From Tillus elongatus (lineage: Eukaryota; Arthropoda; Insecta; Coleoptera; Cleridae), in the NCBI GenBank assembly GCA_964006375.1, contig OZ023267.1, positions 28,270,739 to 28,334,738 on the forward strand: a stretch of 64,000 nt of DNA. Direction: 5' to 3'. The notes under the pieces were generated by a model, which was given only the letters and a program-made list of their open reading frames with translations, was not told the origin of the DNA and ran no database searches. A program made the position numbers and the translations under genes. Shown in pieces: positions 26,931-38,684 of this stretch; within the stretch, counting starts at the first letter, position 1; each line of letters opens with the position of its first letter.

Positions 26931-27168
26931 ATATCAAGCTCTAATTTGATTTCCAGATTCACTTTCCAGTAAATCTACTTTGTTACGACTTATTTCATCT
27001 TAAAATAAAAGCGACCGGCAATATGTACATATTTTAGAGCCTAAATCATCTTAATTTTTTTTATTACTTTCGAATCCAATTTCATAATATTTTACATAAA
27101 CTAATTCAATAATAAATTAAATGTAACCCATTTCTACTTATTTATAAACTACACCTTGATCTGAGTTC
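26931..27168 (-). pseudogene. NUMT: nuclear copy of mitochondrial 12S rRNA 3' portion
   Basis: On the + strand, TCACTTTCCAGTAAATCTAC and TTTGTTACGACTTATTTCATC are the complement of the strongly conserved 3' region of small-subunit mitochondrial rRNA. The following GCGACCGGCAATATGTACA, CTTTCGAATCCAATTTCAT, TAACCCATTTCTACTTA and CTATAAACTACACCTTGA-type words come in the same order as in insect 12S genes. The copy sits between nuclear repeats and carries changes at otherwise conserved positions (for example GCGACCGG for GCGACGGG), so it is a pseudogene and not an organelle contig. Confidence 0.85.
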
Positions 27169-27720
27169 TTTTTTTTTAAATCTTGAATATTAATTATGGT
27201 TCCGAGATCGATTCCCGCTCGATCAATCTACGCTTTTTTAAATTTTGACATCTGAAGAAACAATATTGTACAGATTTCATACGTGCTGAGCAAGATCTCA
27301 TTTTCGTTTAGAGCCCCTGAATAACTTTGTTACCTTTGAGTCTGAAATTATAATTTTCGGCAGACATTTTGTTATTGTTGATATTAAAAAAACTGGTTTG
27401 CTGTGCTGGACCAAAACGAAATCATTCTGGCGATTAATAAGGAAAAATAACTGCTACGTCTATGTTTTGGCAGATACTTTACTTTTCTAAATATGAATTA
27501 AAAAGTTTCTATAATTTTAAAGAAATTTGTAATCCAAGTTTCTTTTAAAGAGAATTACACTACCTATTGACATAGCAAAATTAAATTTTGTAGCTTCATA
27601 GAAAATTGAGTTTTGGATATTTTTCTCAAAACCTCTAAAAACCATCTTCAAGGTCTGTGTAAGTTTAAAGCATTAATTTTATTAATATGTCGTGTAATAA
27701 GAGTATAAGATTTTTATGAA
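27169..27720. repeat. Unassigned, including dispersed repeat S copy 3
   Basis: 27400-27490 parallels 19390-19470 and 23120-23210. The rest is unassigned. Confidence 0.4.
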
Positions 27721-27762
27721 AATTCACTACTATAACGCACTTGCTGCGTCCCAACATTTTTT
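27720..27762 (+). repeat. HINE-like 3' end, isolated
   Basis: ATTCACTACTATAACGCACTTGC then TGCGTCCCAAC: the conserved 3' hairpin end without the rest of the element. Confidence 0.65.
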
Positions 27763-28051
27763 TATTGTTATCTACTGCTAAATTACTTGCTTAACATTTC
27801 ATGTAAACAGTTATTGATCCATCTGAAGAAATGGGACATCAACTTATCTTTATAGCAGTATTGTTTTATAATAAAGTGTCATAGGTAACAAATAAAATAC
27901 ATTATTCAACTTTATCTTTGTGAGAAAGAAAACAATTACACATGAGTAGCATAGACGAAGAGGTAATCATCTTGATTTCACTTTTCTCTTTGTGTTATTT
28001 TTATTTTGTGGATTTAACTTCCTAATGGCTATGCTGACGATACGGAAGCAA
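27763..28051. other. AT-rich sequence, no gene seen
   Basis: No feature recognised. Confidence 0.3.
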
Positions 28052-28095
28052 ATATATTGTGGCTGCGAATACATGTATTCGCAGTCACAATATAT
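28052..28095. repeat. Near-perfect cruciform palindrome
   Basis: Arms of 22 bases meet at CATG (28072-28075) with one mismatch; the inner arm words are GCGAATA/TATTCGC. It abuts the 3' end of the LINE that follows. Confidence 0.8.
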
Positions 28096-28329
28096 ATATA
28101 TATAAGTTTTTTTCCCTCAGGGCTCCTCCGCGCCCTTGCCGCCCCGATAGCACTACAACCTTTGGTTGATTGTGCATACCCTTAGTCTTACTCCACCCAT
28201 TCCAAAATCACTGTTTTTTAAACTAGTTTGCACAGCGATTAGTAGGGTGAAGTTTTATATTACTCTGTCTCCGGCCTAGAGTGACCGTAGATCAGTTGTC
28301 TTTTGCGGTCCAGAGCTTTACACTCGCAC

Positions 28330-28696
28330 AAGATGTGCTGGGCTAATTGCTCCCCCTCGCCGCAGAGTCTGCATGCGAGGTCCCCTTCGAACCGCCCCAT
28401 TTTATGCAGGTGTTTCTTGACAGCCATATGTGTCCCGTCAAGAGACCTGTTGTATTTCTGATCTGTCCCCTGCTAAGATTTAGCAGCTCCACAGCTCTCT
28501 TTGAACTGGGTCCGTCAATTATTGACTTCCCATGTCTGAGCCCTGGACAGTGCGCCTAGTACACCTTGTGTTGGTTTCTGACCCAGGACTTAATGGTTCC
28601 TCTGGCAGTGCTCTTTGTCACGCCCAGAGCCGGTTCTGGTCCCATAAATGGTTCTGCTGACCCCCTCTTCGCGATACTGTCAGCTTCTTCATCGCC
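28330..28696 (-). pseudogene. LINE C-terminal tail with CCHC-like knuckle
   Basis: Continuing after GHSGV and a stop, the - strand encodes GDEEADSIAKRG, then VKKHLHKMGR and CRLCGEGEQLAQHILCEC. The Cys/His spacing fits the knuckle found downstream of RNase H in this LINE group. Stops separate it from the RNase H frame. Confidence 0.6.
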
Positions 28697-29155
28697 TTAG
28701 ACCCCCGAGTGACCCGGCACCCAGATGAGCGTCACCTCATTCTGCCCAGCCAGGTCGCTCGTCTCGTCTCGGTACTCACTCACCAGCCAGGAATTTACCC
28801 GTGGGCTACTTAGTGCCTTAAGGGCTGCCTGGCTGTCTGTGTCTATGAGGATCCGCTTGTTGGTGTAGCCCCACCTCTTGTTCTCCCGCACACAGTGCAG
28901 GATGGCGTACATCTCGGCCTGAAACACCGTTGCATGGGCTCCGAGGGAAATACTATGACTTACCCTCGGTCCTTCCGAGTAAACACCTGCCCCCGTCCCA
29001 CGCTCCTCGCCGGATCCGGCCGTGAACCAGACGAGCGCGTCCCCTGTTATGCCCGGCGTCTCCTCCCTCCATTCCTCGCGGTCTGGGATTTCCACTGTAA
29101 AGTTGTTTTCCCTGCACATTCGCTGGCTCGCGAAGTCTGAGCTAATTTCAAGCAT
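28697..29155 (-). pseudogene. LINE RNase H domain, catalytically impaired
   Basis: The 152-residue frame holds the RNase H core: VWFTAGSGEERGTGAGVYSE, QAEMYAILHCV, ILIDTDSQAALKAL and IWVPGHSGV. The first catalytic Asp (normally in a TDGS motif) is Ala here. Glu in QAEMY and Asp in DTDSQ are kept. A TGA separates it from the upstream frame, with only three codons between. Confidence 0.75.
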
Positions 29156-29164
29156 GGGGCTTCT

Positions 29165-30460
29165 TCACGATATCCTGAATTTTGCAGTGTCCCCTGAAGT
29201 CTGGGTTGATCTTCTGCAGGCTAGTCTGTATAGTCCTAGCCTCGCCTCCCTCATAATAGCTAAGTGTAGGGGGGGGGAGATCCAGCAACACCTCCATGGC
29301 GGCTGTTGGGGTTGTTTTTGTTTGGCACTGGATTGTGTCACCTTAGACCACCAGACCAGTGCCGCGTATGTTAACGATGGTCTGACCACCTTTGTGTACA
29401 GCCAGTGGGCCATACTAGGTCTTAGCCCCAAGTTTTTTCATATAGCCGCCTAGTGACGGCTAAGGTCATGACTGCCTTACACAGTATTTTTCCAATGTGA
29501 CCATTCCAGGTTAGCTTAGAGTCCAATACGACCCCAAGATATTTTACCTCCCTGGCCATTGTAATGCTCCTACCGTATAGAGTGAGAGTTCTGTGGCTGT
29601 CGCACTTCCTCCTCCTCGTAAACGGCACGACGGTTGCATTCTCGGGGCCCACCCCGAGCCCTTGATCAACCGTCCACCCTTCCACCACTTTCAGTGCAGT
29701 CTGCATGCGCTCCCACACTGCCTGTGTGACTTCTCTTTGGACTATGATGACACTGTCGTCCGCATAGCCCTGTACCTCATACCCCCCTTCCGAGAGCCTC
29801 CCCAACACGCCGTCCACGACTAGGCACCAGAGCAAGGGAGATAGAACGCTCCCCTGCGTACACCCTGCCGCGACCCCTGCTTGCAGAGTCCCTCCCGCGA
29901 GTGAGATGAACACCGCCCTGTCACTGAGCATGTAACCGCTCCACCTGCAGCAGGTCTGCTCTATTACACGCTCCCGTACAGCTGCCAGAACCGATCCGAA
30001 CGAGGTGTTGCTAAAGGCCCCCTCTATGTCTAGGAAGGGCCCCAGCGCCACCTCCCTGTTTTCCAGCGTATTCTTCAGTTTCAGCACCAGTTGGTGCAGT
30101 GCTGTTTTTGTTGAGAATCCTGCTCTGTATGCATATTGTCCGCAGTGTAGGGGATATGCTTCCAGTACACCACCCCTAATGTGCCAGTCTAGCAGTTTTT
30201 CCATTGTTTTTAGCAAGAAGGACATGAGACTTGTTGGCCTCAGGGACTTTGCCTGGTCTGTTGGACGCCCAGGTTTAGGAATGAATACAACCCTGTCCAG
30301 TCTCCATGCCCTTGGAATATACCCCAAATTCAGGCTGGCCCTCATAATGAGGGTAAGCGCCGGCGCCAGTATGTATGTACCCTGTTGGAGCATAATGGGC
30401 ATTATTGCATCAAATCTCGTGGCTTTGAATGGCTTAAAGCTGTTAATGGCTTTAATAATG
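29165..30460 (-). pseudogene. LINE reverse transcriptase
   Basis: The longest frame (30402-29422) encodes most RT blocks: FIPKPGRPTD, RPTSLMSFLLKTMEKLLD, QYAYRAGFSTKTALHQL, FLDIEGAFSNTSF, GCTQGSVLSPLLW and the catalytic GYADDSVI. Upstream, the same frame is open to about 30475 and reads AINSFKPFKATRFDAI, the start of the RT core. Near 29430 a frameshift moves the thumb region (WLYTKVVRPSLTYAALVWW) into another frame that ends at 29165. No host function is implied. The YADD box is intact but the protein is broken. Confidence 0.8.
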
Positions 30461-30484
30461 ATAATAATGATTTTGAAATTGGAT

Positions 30485-30830
30485 TATGGCAGCTAACCCT
30501 TCCCAGGCCCCAGAATGTCTTGAAGGAGGTTCCTTCAAGGGCTCTATAAGACGCCTGGTCAATCGAGAAGGCGAGAGTCTGTCATTTCTCCTCTGCCTTC
30601 CTGCTTAGAACCGACCAGTGTTGTGTCCCCAGTTCAGGGTTCTGGGTCTTCAGTCTACTGATCACCGTTTCCTGCGGGACGGTGTCAGGGACCCGTACGA
30701 GGACCTTGCGTCTCCCTTGCGAGCTCCTTGGACTCGACGACTGTCAAGTCTGCTCCCTCCCAAATCTGCCGAGGCCCCAGATCGTTTTCCGCAGTCAGTC
30801 CCACGACTGCGGAATACATGAATAAACATA
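30485..30830 (-). pseudogene. LINE ORF1-like segment (DUF4780-like)
   Basis: The - strand reads VISRLKTQNPELGTQHWSV, then LSRKAEEK, a stop, QTLAFSIDQASYRALEG and FWGLGRV. This pattern resembles the DUF4780-type segment seen in insect retrotransposon gag-like ORFs. It joins the RT frame at a short ATT-rich stretch (30440-30480), so a deletion removed the end of ORF1 and the endonuclease. Confidence 0.5.
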
Positions 30831-30892
30831 TACTCTTTAATAATACAGAACTTACATAAATAAATACACTATATACTACATCTATAGCTCAT

Positions 30893-30896
<4 letters not shown>

Positions 30897-30967
<71 letters not shown>
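30897..30967. repeat. (TA)n microsatellite
   Basis: Precedes a HINE 3' half. Confidence 0.95.
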
Positions 30968-30969
<2 letters not shown>

Positions 30970-31260
30970 GTGTGTGTGTATCACACCGATAACTCAAAAA
31001 ATAAATAACCTATTTTGATCAAATTTGGTAAGTACCTTCTTTTTGCAAGTGACTTAAAAAGGCTCGTTAGCCAGGAAATTCGGACTAGTTTTTCCGGGAA
31101 AATTATGTTTCCTTTCGGAACATTTTATAGCTCTAAAAATATCAAGCCTGCAGCAACGAAATTTAATACGCAGGTTTATATTATATAAAGTAAACCATAT
31201 ACAGTCCGTACTATATCTGTTAAAATAGAGTTCAAAAAAAAAAAGTAAGCCAATAAAGTT
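30968..31260 (+). mobile_element. HINE-like element, 3' half, truncated
   Basis: It begins TATCACACCGATAACTC and contains CGTTAGCCAGGAAATTCGG. The 3' hairpin is missing. Confidence 0.6.
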
Positions 31261-31339
31261 CTATTATTACAACTACAGTAACAATTTACCGCCGCAGGGG
31301 CGTTCCTTCAAATTTTCCGCGTTATTTTCATAATATTAA

Positions 31340-31639
31340 AATATATACGATACACTAACGAAGAAACACGCCTTTGTCACTGCAAAACACGGTGTGCAAG
31401 CTGCTACGGTGAACCCCACGCCGACGCTGTCTTTTGTTCCACTTCGTGTGTCGAATGCGGTGAATCCCAAGAAAGTGACGCCGGGGTATTCTTGAAATTC
31501 TATATCAACAGACATCGTATGGACTGTACCAAGATTCAGATACATTCCGACACTGCCCCAAAACGTGACATACGCACTGTACGGCAGAATCCACTACCTT
31601 CCTCAACAGCTCGACGTGACCGATGATAATAACCCAATG
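31340..31639 (+). other. Unassigned GC-richer segment upstream of a LINE fragment
   Basis: Higher GC than its surroundings. A + strand frame has clustered Cys/His (CASCYGEPH, CVECGES) that could be part of a gag-like knuckle region of the adjoining LINE. The match is too loose to name. Confidence 0.25.
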
Positions 31640-32010
31640 TCTACAAAGAGCCGTAGGCGAGTTGCAAGACTGCTATAAGAAATCATGTATAGCCATAAAC
31701 GACCATATATCCTAAGACAGTAGTCAAATTTTCTGGGAAGACTGCGCTATATGCCTCGGGGTTATCCTAGACAAACGCTTAACATGGCCACGCCCATGTC
31801 GATTGTTTCCGACACAAAGCTTCGATGTTTATCTAGGGTGTCTTTCCACTTCTTAAGAGAAACTCCCAAATTGTCCATGAACAATAAACTGCTCATGTAC
31901 AAAGACATAATTCGGTCAGCTTTGAGCTATGCATCTCCTGCATTGGCCACTGCCGAAAATACGCATGAAATCGTCTAGAGTAAAATTCTGAGAATAGTGA
32001 CCGTAGCGCA
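31640..32010 (+). pseudogene. Jockey-type LINE RT fragment
   Basis: The frames encode LQRAVGELQDCYKKSCIAIN, then LGVILDKRLTW and a segment with LSMNNKLLMYKDIIRSALSY and ASPALATA. These match the layout of the RT region after YADD in Jockey-group LINEs. No YADD, endonuclease or 3' end is present; frameshifted. Confidence 0.65.
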
Positions 32011-32174
32011 ATGGTTTGTTAGAAACTGTCAGGTTCATTCTGATCTCAAAATGCCTCCAATACTTGAGTTTATAACTTAACTATCCACAGAATTGCGGCC
32101 ATTTTATATTTTTTCCTTCTTGCTGTAATTAGTTGACAACACAAACTCAAGTATTTCCTAATGGCGGCCAATGT

Positions 32175-33112
32175 TTAAAGTTTCAAGTTTCAAGTTTCAA
32201 GTTTCAAGCTTCGAGTTTCGAGTTTCGAGTTTCGAGTTTCAAGTTTCAAGTTTCAAGTTTCAAGTTTCAAGTTTCAAGTTTCAAGTTTCAAGTTTCAAAT
32301 TTCAAGTTTCAAGTTTCAAGTTTCAAGTTTCAAGTTTCAAGTTTCAAGTTTCAAGTTTCAAGTTTCAAGTTTCAAGTTTCAAGTTTCAAGTTTCAAGTTT
32401 CAAGTTTCAAGTTTCAAGTTTCAAGTTTCAAGTTTCAAGTTTCAAGTTTCAAGTTTCAAGTTTCAAGTTTCAAGTTTCAAGTTTCAAGTTTCAAGTTTCA
32501 AGTTTCAAGTTTCAAGTTTCAAGTTTCAAGTTTCAAGTTTCAAGTTTCAAGTTTCAAGTTTCAAGTTTCAAGTTTCAAATTTCAAGTTTCAAGTTTCAAG
32601 TTTCAAGTTTCGAGTTTCGAGTTTCGAGTTTCGAGTTTCGAGTTTCGAGTTTCGAGTTTCGAGTTTCAAGTTTCAAGTTTCAAGTTTCGAGTTTCAAGTT
32701 TCAAGTTTCAAGTTTCAAGTTTCAAGTTTCAAGTTTCAAGTTTCAAGTTTCAAGTTTCAAGTTTCAAGTTTCAAGTTTCAAGTTTCAAGTTTCAAGTTTC
32801 AAGTTTCAAGTTTCAAGTTTCAAGTTTCAAGTTTCAAGTTTCAAGTTTCAAGTTTCAAGTTTCAAGTTTCAAGTTTCAAGTTTCAAGTTTCAAGTTTCAA
32901 GTTTCAAGTTTCAAGTTTCAAGTTTCAAGTTTCAAGTTTCAAGTTTCAAGTTTCAAGTTTCAAGTTTCAAGTTTCAAGTTTCAAGTTTCAAGTTTCAAGT
33001 TTCAAGTTTCAAGTTTCAAGTTTCAAGTTTCAAGTTTCAAGTTTCAAGTTTCAAGTTTCAAGTTTCAAGTTTCAAGTTTCAAGTTTCAAGTTTCAAGTTT
33101 CAAGTTTCAAGT
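32175..33112. repeat. Heptamer satellite (AAGTTTC)n, about 134 copies
   Basis: Almost perfect 7-bp tandem array of 938 bases. GAGTTTC variants cluster at 32209-32239 and 32609-32665, with one more near 32690. AAATTTC variants occur near 32297 and 32578. It is free of stops in all + frames, since 7 is prime to 3 and no frame creates a stop word. Confidence 0.97.
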
Positions 33113-33927
33113 CACCTGAACATAGGAAAGCTTACAGCGTAAAATTTTATAAAGGTAAAAAAGTTACCTGTACATAGGTTGGGTTACTAAAAATAATTTA
33201 AAAAAACCAATAACTAATCTAAAATCTCGTATATTAGTCAGAAAACTGAAACGCGTAATCCCCATACAGAAAATTCACTCAACAGCAATAATAAAATAAA
33301 ATCATTCATCTCCTTATAAAACCTTTTAATAGCCTCTTAATACGTAGTATACAGTGTGTCCCAAATTGGATGGGAATGTATTGCTATCTATTAGAGATAG
33401 GGAGACGGTTAAATTAGCAATGTTTTGTAGAATTTTATGCTAGTTCCAGATATGACTTGTATTTTGCCCTGCCTCTTTTCTCTTTCGAGTCATTTAAAAA
33501 AAGCAAAATTTGTCGATTTCTTTTTTCTTCAATATCTAAGTAGGCGTTGATCTGACATGTCTAAGACTTGCACATTATCAGGTCACCTTTTACAGGGTAA
33601 TAATTTTGTGCTATTCTCAACTTCGGATTGTCATTTGTTTTTGAGTTACAGGTATCAACGTTTGTTTTTATTATGGCAGCCATATTGGATTTTTTGCTCA
33701 TGTGATAACCTGTGATAAGAGCTTTCCAATAATGTACAACATGCTTGAGAAATCTTGTAGTTTTGATGATAGTAGCCTATGAAATCCAATACCAGAAAAC
33801 AAATGACAAAAAAACGTATGAACCCACCCGTATACATACATATGTTCGACCATAGAGTAATATGTGTTTTACATTGACATGAATATATTACCCTTCACAC
33901 TGGGAATCAATCCTACTGTCAAATTAG
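33113..33927. other. Unassigned sequence, possible DNA-element fragment
   Basis: 33350-33700 begins ACAGTGTGTCCCAAATTGGA, the style of a Tc1/mariner-type terminal region, but no inverse partner was found. Confidence 0.3.
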
Positions 33928-34303
33928 ACGAGCGTTTCGCGACAGTAAAAGATTGGATGAGTTTTTTGTTGTTTTAACGAAATAAAAGACCTCCCTAACC
34001 TGATGTTATAAAAAATCCTTCCAACTGACTTTTCTGACCTGCCCTGACATCAGTTTGCCTAATTAAAAGCTAAGAGGAGAAGGAAAATCAACCCTGCCAT
34101 ATATTAAGGTTATGTGAGCATAATGAGCTTTTCCTTTCCCTTTTAATTTCTTTTACCTTTCGAATAGGCAAACTGATGTCAGGGCAGGTCAGGTATTTCA
34201 GTTGGGAGGATTGTGTGTACACAGCACGGTCAGGGAGGTCTTTTATTTCGTTGAAATGACAAAAACCTCATCAAACTTTTTACTGTCACGAGACGCTTGT
34301 CTA
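33928..34303. mobile_element. Foldback element (inverted arms about 165 bases)
   Basis: The left arm, with GACGAGCGTTTCGCGACAGT and TGCCCTGACATCAGTTTGCC, is mirrored at 34160-34303 with few differences. The loop is about 40-50 bases. No coding capacity. Confidence 0.75.
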
Positions 34304-34459
34304 GTTAGAAGAAAGCAAGGTTTAATCTATTAATCACATACATTTTATCTTTCTGCTCTCCTTGTTTATATGCACTTTAACTACGCTACATCTCCCACTG
34401 CTTCGTGCACGCAATATGCTCAACAAGGGGTAGGTACAAAGTTTTTCTTCATGTATTAT

Positions 34460-35199
<740 letters not shown>

Positions 35200-36389
35200 A
35201 AAAGACAAATATAACATCTTCGGGTTAAAAACAATTATTACAAAATGGCAGGTTTTCTTTCAAAAAGCTTTTTCCTATCGTCATTAATTCATAAAATCTT
35301 AAGCTAAGGTGTTTGGAAATGGATCCCTCAGTATATGATTCGTAGTAAGTTAATTGGTAATAATTTTAAACGTTAAGTATAAAAAATGCGGACCAATTAG
35401 TTTATTTATAACAATTTTGTAAACATGATGCCTTTTTATAAATCTGAGTCAAATAGACATTGACCATTCGGCTACGTCAAATGCGAGCCGCATCTTTGAT
35501 TTATAACGTAGCGCATTTTACTAATCTTGGAGCACCAATGTTTTTTTGACAAACAATAAATGTTTGTTGTTTATTCGATGACTTAAAGTGAAGGCTATAA
35601 AAATAAAGGCGTCAATTTTTATAATTTATTACCAAAAGATTCTGGAATCATTATTTTTATTTTCTTACTTCATTATATTTAAGTGGAGTGTAGTTTCAGT
35701 ACACCTCACGTTTAATTTGGAAATCCTGAGAAGACCACTAAATGAATAAACTAAAATTTCCAAATCATACTCACCGTCATATTACTTTTTTCGAGATTCG
35801 AAGCCTAATGATTACTTTCTTTGCAAAGGTAAATATTAGTTTTAAGAACCGCATTAAAAAAAGGTAATATTGTTGTGCGACTAATATTATGTTCAGTAAT
35901 ATTGTATTACTTTCAAGGTCCCCACAAATCGTTATAAAAATACATCTTATCGACAATTTAAAGTACTACATTATTTTATTTATTGCGAGGCTAAAACAAC
36001 AAACAAATCAATTCATCTTCGAAACTTTCCATAGAGTTCAACATATTCTATCAATTAGACTAATTTACTAATGAAATCATGGCCACAGAATTGATTTTAA
36101 TGTCAGGTTGCATGGCCACCTTGAATTTGAGACACAATGAATGACAGCAGAATATCTTCTGACCAGTCTGCTCAAGCCTTACAGTGACTATGATTTTAAA
36201 ATAAAATTAATATATCCTTTGGAATTGTTACAAATGTACCAAAGAAAATAAAATTTAAATTCAAATCTAGCAATACACGTAAAGAACTTAAAGCACCGGC
36301 TTTTGAACCTGGTGATTCCAGTGACGCATACACTTCTTAGTGATTGTAACTTAACTCTAGGTATGAACTCAACCCCCACTCAAGCAATG
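35200..36389. other. Upstream region of the arylsulfatase gene
   Basis: No repeat family from this window recognised; apparently unique AT-rich sequence that may hold regulatory elements. Confidence 0.4.
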
Positions 36390-36397
36390 TATATAAG
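36390..36397 (+). promoter_or_regulatory. Candidate TATA box
   Basis: TATATAAG, 151 bases before the ATG. A start site near 36415-36425 would give a 5' UTR of about 125-135 bases. Transcription data are needed to confirm it. Confidence 0.45.
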
Positions 36398-36547
36398 ATT
36401 TTTCTGCAACATTTGTTCTTTAAAAAGTAATTTGCGGTCGCTGGTGAAGTTGGGGTTTGTAGTGTGATCGAGAATTGAGGTCTCTTTCGAAATTTTAATT
36501 TTTCCATTCCGTTTCTTGTTTTTCTGTCACAGACGATACCCTACATA

Positions 36548-36643
36548 ATGTGGTTAAGATTTGTTTGTTTGTTGCTAGTGTTTTGTTATAGTTTTGCACA
36601 GGGAAAGAAGCCTAATATAATTGTTATCATTGCAGATGATATG
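36548..36643 (+). CDS. Arylsulfatase B-like, exon 1 (signal peptide and first metal-binding residues)
   Basis: A 32-codon exon from the ATG to a GTAGGT donor. Residues 2-17 are a hydrophobic signal peptide with probable cleavage after Ala17 (SFA/Q), indicating a secreted or lysosomal enzyme. KPNIIVIIADDM is the start of the sulfatase fold; Asp30 and Asp31 correspond to the calcium-binding Asp pair of type I sulfatases. The exon ends in phase 0. Joined to 47928-48087 it continues with [10 protein letters not shown], exactly as in arylsulfatase B. The ATG is the only one in frame ahead of a signal peptide. ARSB-type enzymes remove sulfate from N-acetylgalactosamine 4-sulfate; insect paralogues may use other sulfate esters. 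Confidence 0.88.
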
Positions 36644-38640
36644 GTAGGTAAATATTATATTATTCCCTTTAATCAAATATTATATTCAAATAATTTTATT
36701 TTACTATCGCATTCATTGGGTTTTATTAAATAAATTTTTATATTTTAACAGAAATCAGGCAAACCTAAATTTTTACTCATCGCTAATTAAACTTAAATAT
36801 AAACTATTTAATCCAATAATTAAGTGAGCAATTAATATGTTAGTAATAAATAAGTTTTAAACAAATTTAAGGTATAAGAATATTATTTTATAAACTTATT
36901 TTAGCATTAAAGATGATATATGCCATGCATTACCATAATTTTACAGTCACTTGGACGGAAAAAAATAAGTAAATGCTATTGGAGAGTAGATTATACTTTA
37001 GTAGATCTACTGCACAATTATACAGAGTGTTGTGCAAATAACCCGCAGAATGTACGCACTCCCAAATAACAATAGAAAATATTGTAGCTGTCTTTTATAA
37101 TTTTACGACACCTTCAAATTCATAAGCATTTATTTATTGAATGCATTTTTTTAGATTGCTTATACATTATTATGTGTAAATAAATGATATTTTTATGTGG
37201 AAATAAATGATATTTATAAAAACTTGAACGGGCTAAGAAATGCACTCGTTATACAGGTCACGTCAGGTCAGGTCAGATCGAAAACTATAAAAGGGGCTTT
37301 TGGGTATTTAAACAAAAACACTCTAGCACGTCGATTTTTTTTTACGGAGATACATTTTTGCGCAAATGTCGAAGCTTTTACTTCATCTGCCCAAACAGCA
37401 ATGGGGTCTGGTGACATACCGTTGGAAAGGCTACTCAATTAACTACCCAATCATGTACTTAGTTTTGAGAATCCTTAAAACTTTTGCAAAAAAATTAAAA
37501 ATAAAATTTGCTATCGCCAATGATCAGCTTCGGCCAAAGCGTTATTTCTAGATATGTTTTAAGTTACTGCTATTATTTTTAGCTAACAAATATTGACAAG
37601 GCGGTATTTTATCAGTGTTTTTTATTTTGAAAGATGAGACGTACAAAATACTGATTTTGCGGAAACAAATGGGTTCTTTTTGAAAACTGTGATAAAGAGG
37701 CATGGACAAAATCATAAAAAAAGCTTCTACCAGCATCCAGGCAAAAATACGAATTTTGTTCAAATCGATTTCAAAAATTCTGAAGCATTTCAGTTGTTAT
37801 TACACGGTATTCAGCGACAATGCACTATCGTAAATCCTGCAGGTTCATGAGCTCAGTTTTAAAAATTTTACTATTTAGATTTGCTTATACAAAGTCCAAT
37901 GATGCTAAGTCCGGTGACTTCGGGGGCTACTTAATTTGGCCACGTCTTCCTATCCATGTGTTAAATTATGTCGAATAATATCTGTATAAGCCTTCTTCGA
38001 CTTCTTTATATGGACATGATAGATCATTAGACACTAATAAAGCATAAAAATAATAAAGCATAATAGGGTGGTCCACTTAAGGTTACTCGCTATGGATATT
38101 TTTGAAACCGGAAGAGTAACAACGTCAAATAAACGTTAAAAGATGTCGCGAACTCTTGAGACCTTTGAAGATTCTTTTTTACAAAATAACGACATCCACA
38201 TCTGCCCTTGAAACATTTTGGAAAAAGAAAATATTAATTTCATCATAGCTAACAGATTTTTGAAAATTTGTCTTTGAAACTTTGTACAAGACTGTTCTTG
38301 GTATGAATATTTAAAAAATGACGTAGTATTTGACACAGTTCCATTAATTTTTTAGGTACGATAATCAACTGTTTTGTGGGAGCCATACTGGTTTTTTCAA
38401 TAAATTACGGGGTGGTTAAACCTCCATACGATGGTGTCTTATTTTTGAAAATCCGTCTGGTGAAAAAGTTACGAAAATTTTAATGTTGTTTAATTAGTTG
38501 GTTATGGAAACGAATGTAAAACAAGTTTGTTTTTCACTAATTTTCTATAGACATAAATGATATTTATTGCAAATATCTCATTAAAAATGTCACTATTGAA
38601 AAAATATATTTTTGGCAACTTTCAATAAACATCTTTACCT
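36644..38640 (+). other. Intron 1, 5' part, no repeat family recognised
   Basis: AT-rich. A segment at 37230-37560 begins with GGTCAGGTCAG-type words and may be an old DNA-element fragment. Confidence 0.35.
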
Positions 38641-38647
38641 AGAAGGT

Positions 38648-38684
38648 GAAAATATTCTGTAAGTAATTCTTACAGAATATTTTC
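38648..38684. repeat. Perfect 16-bp hairpin
   Basis: GAAAATATTCTGTAAG and its exact inverse around TAATT, directly 5' of a hammerhead-like motif. Confidence 0.85.

Larger units (their letters stand above)
28110..30830 (-). mobile_element. RNase H-bearing LINE (I/R1-type group), internally deleted
   Basis: A GC-rich island of about 2.7 kb in AT-rich DNA. Read on the - strand: an ORF1-like segment (30830-30490), RT (30460-29430), a connecting region, RNase H (29155-28690) and a zinc-knuckle-like tail (about 28500-28330, with CRLCGEGE and HILCECKALD). The apurinic endonuclease normally between ORF1 and RT is missing. The RT/RNase H order is known from the I, R1 and LOA-type groups; the exact clade is not assigned. 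Confidence 0.8.

Noticed and set aside
29022..29453. + strand ORF of 143 residues and other + strand ORFs over 28300-30820
   Set aside because: They are shadows of the - strand LINE; only the - strand frames match RT and RNase H.
32133..33142. ORFs of 323-328 residues with a seven-residue repeat
   Set aside because: They are produced by the AAGTTTC satellite, which lacks stop words in every + frame; no promoter or conserved flanks.
33350..33840. A complete MITE starting ACAGTGTGTCCCAAATTGGA
   Set aside because: No inverse partner or target duplication could be found by eye.
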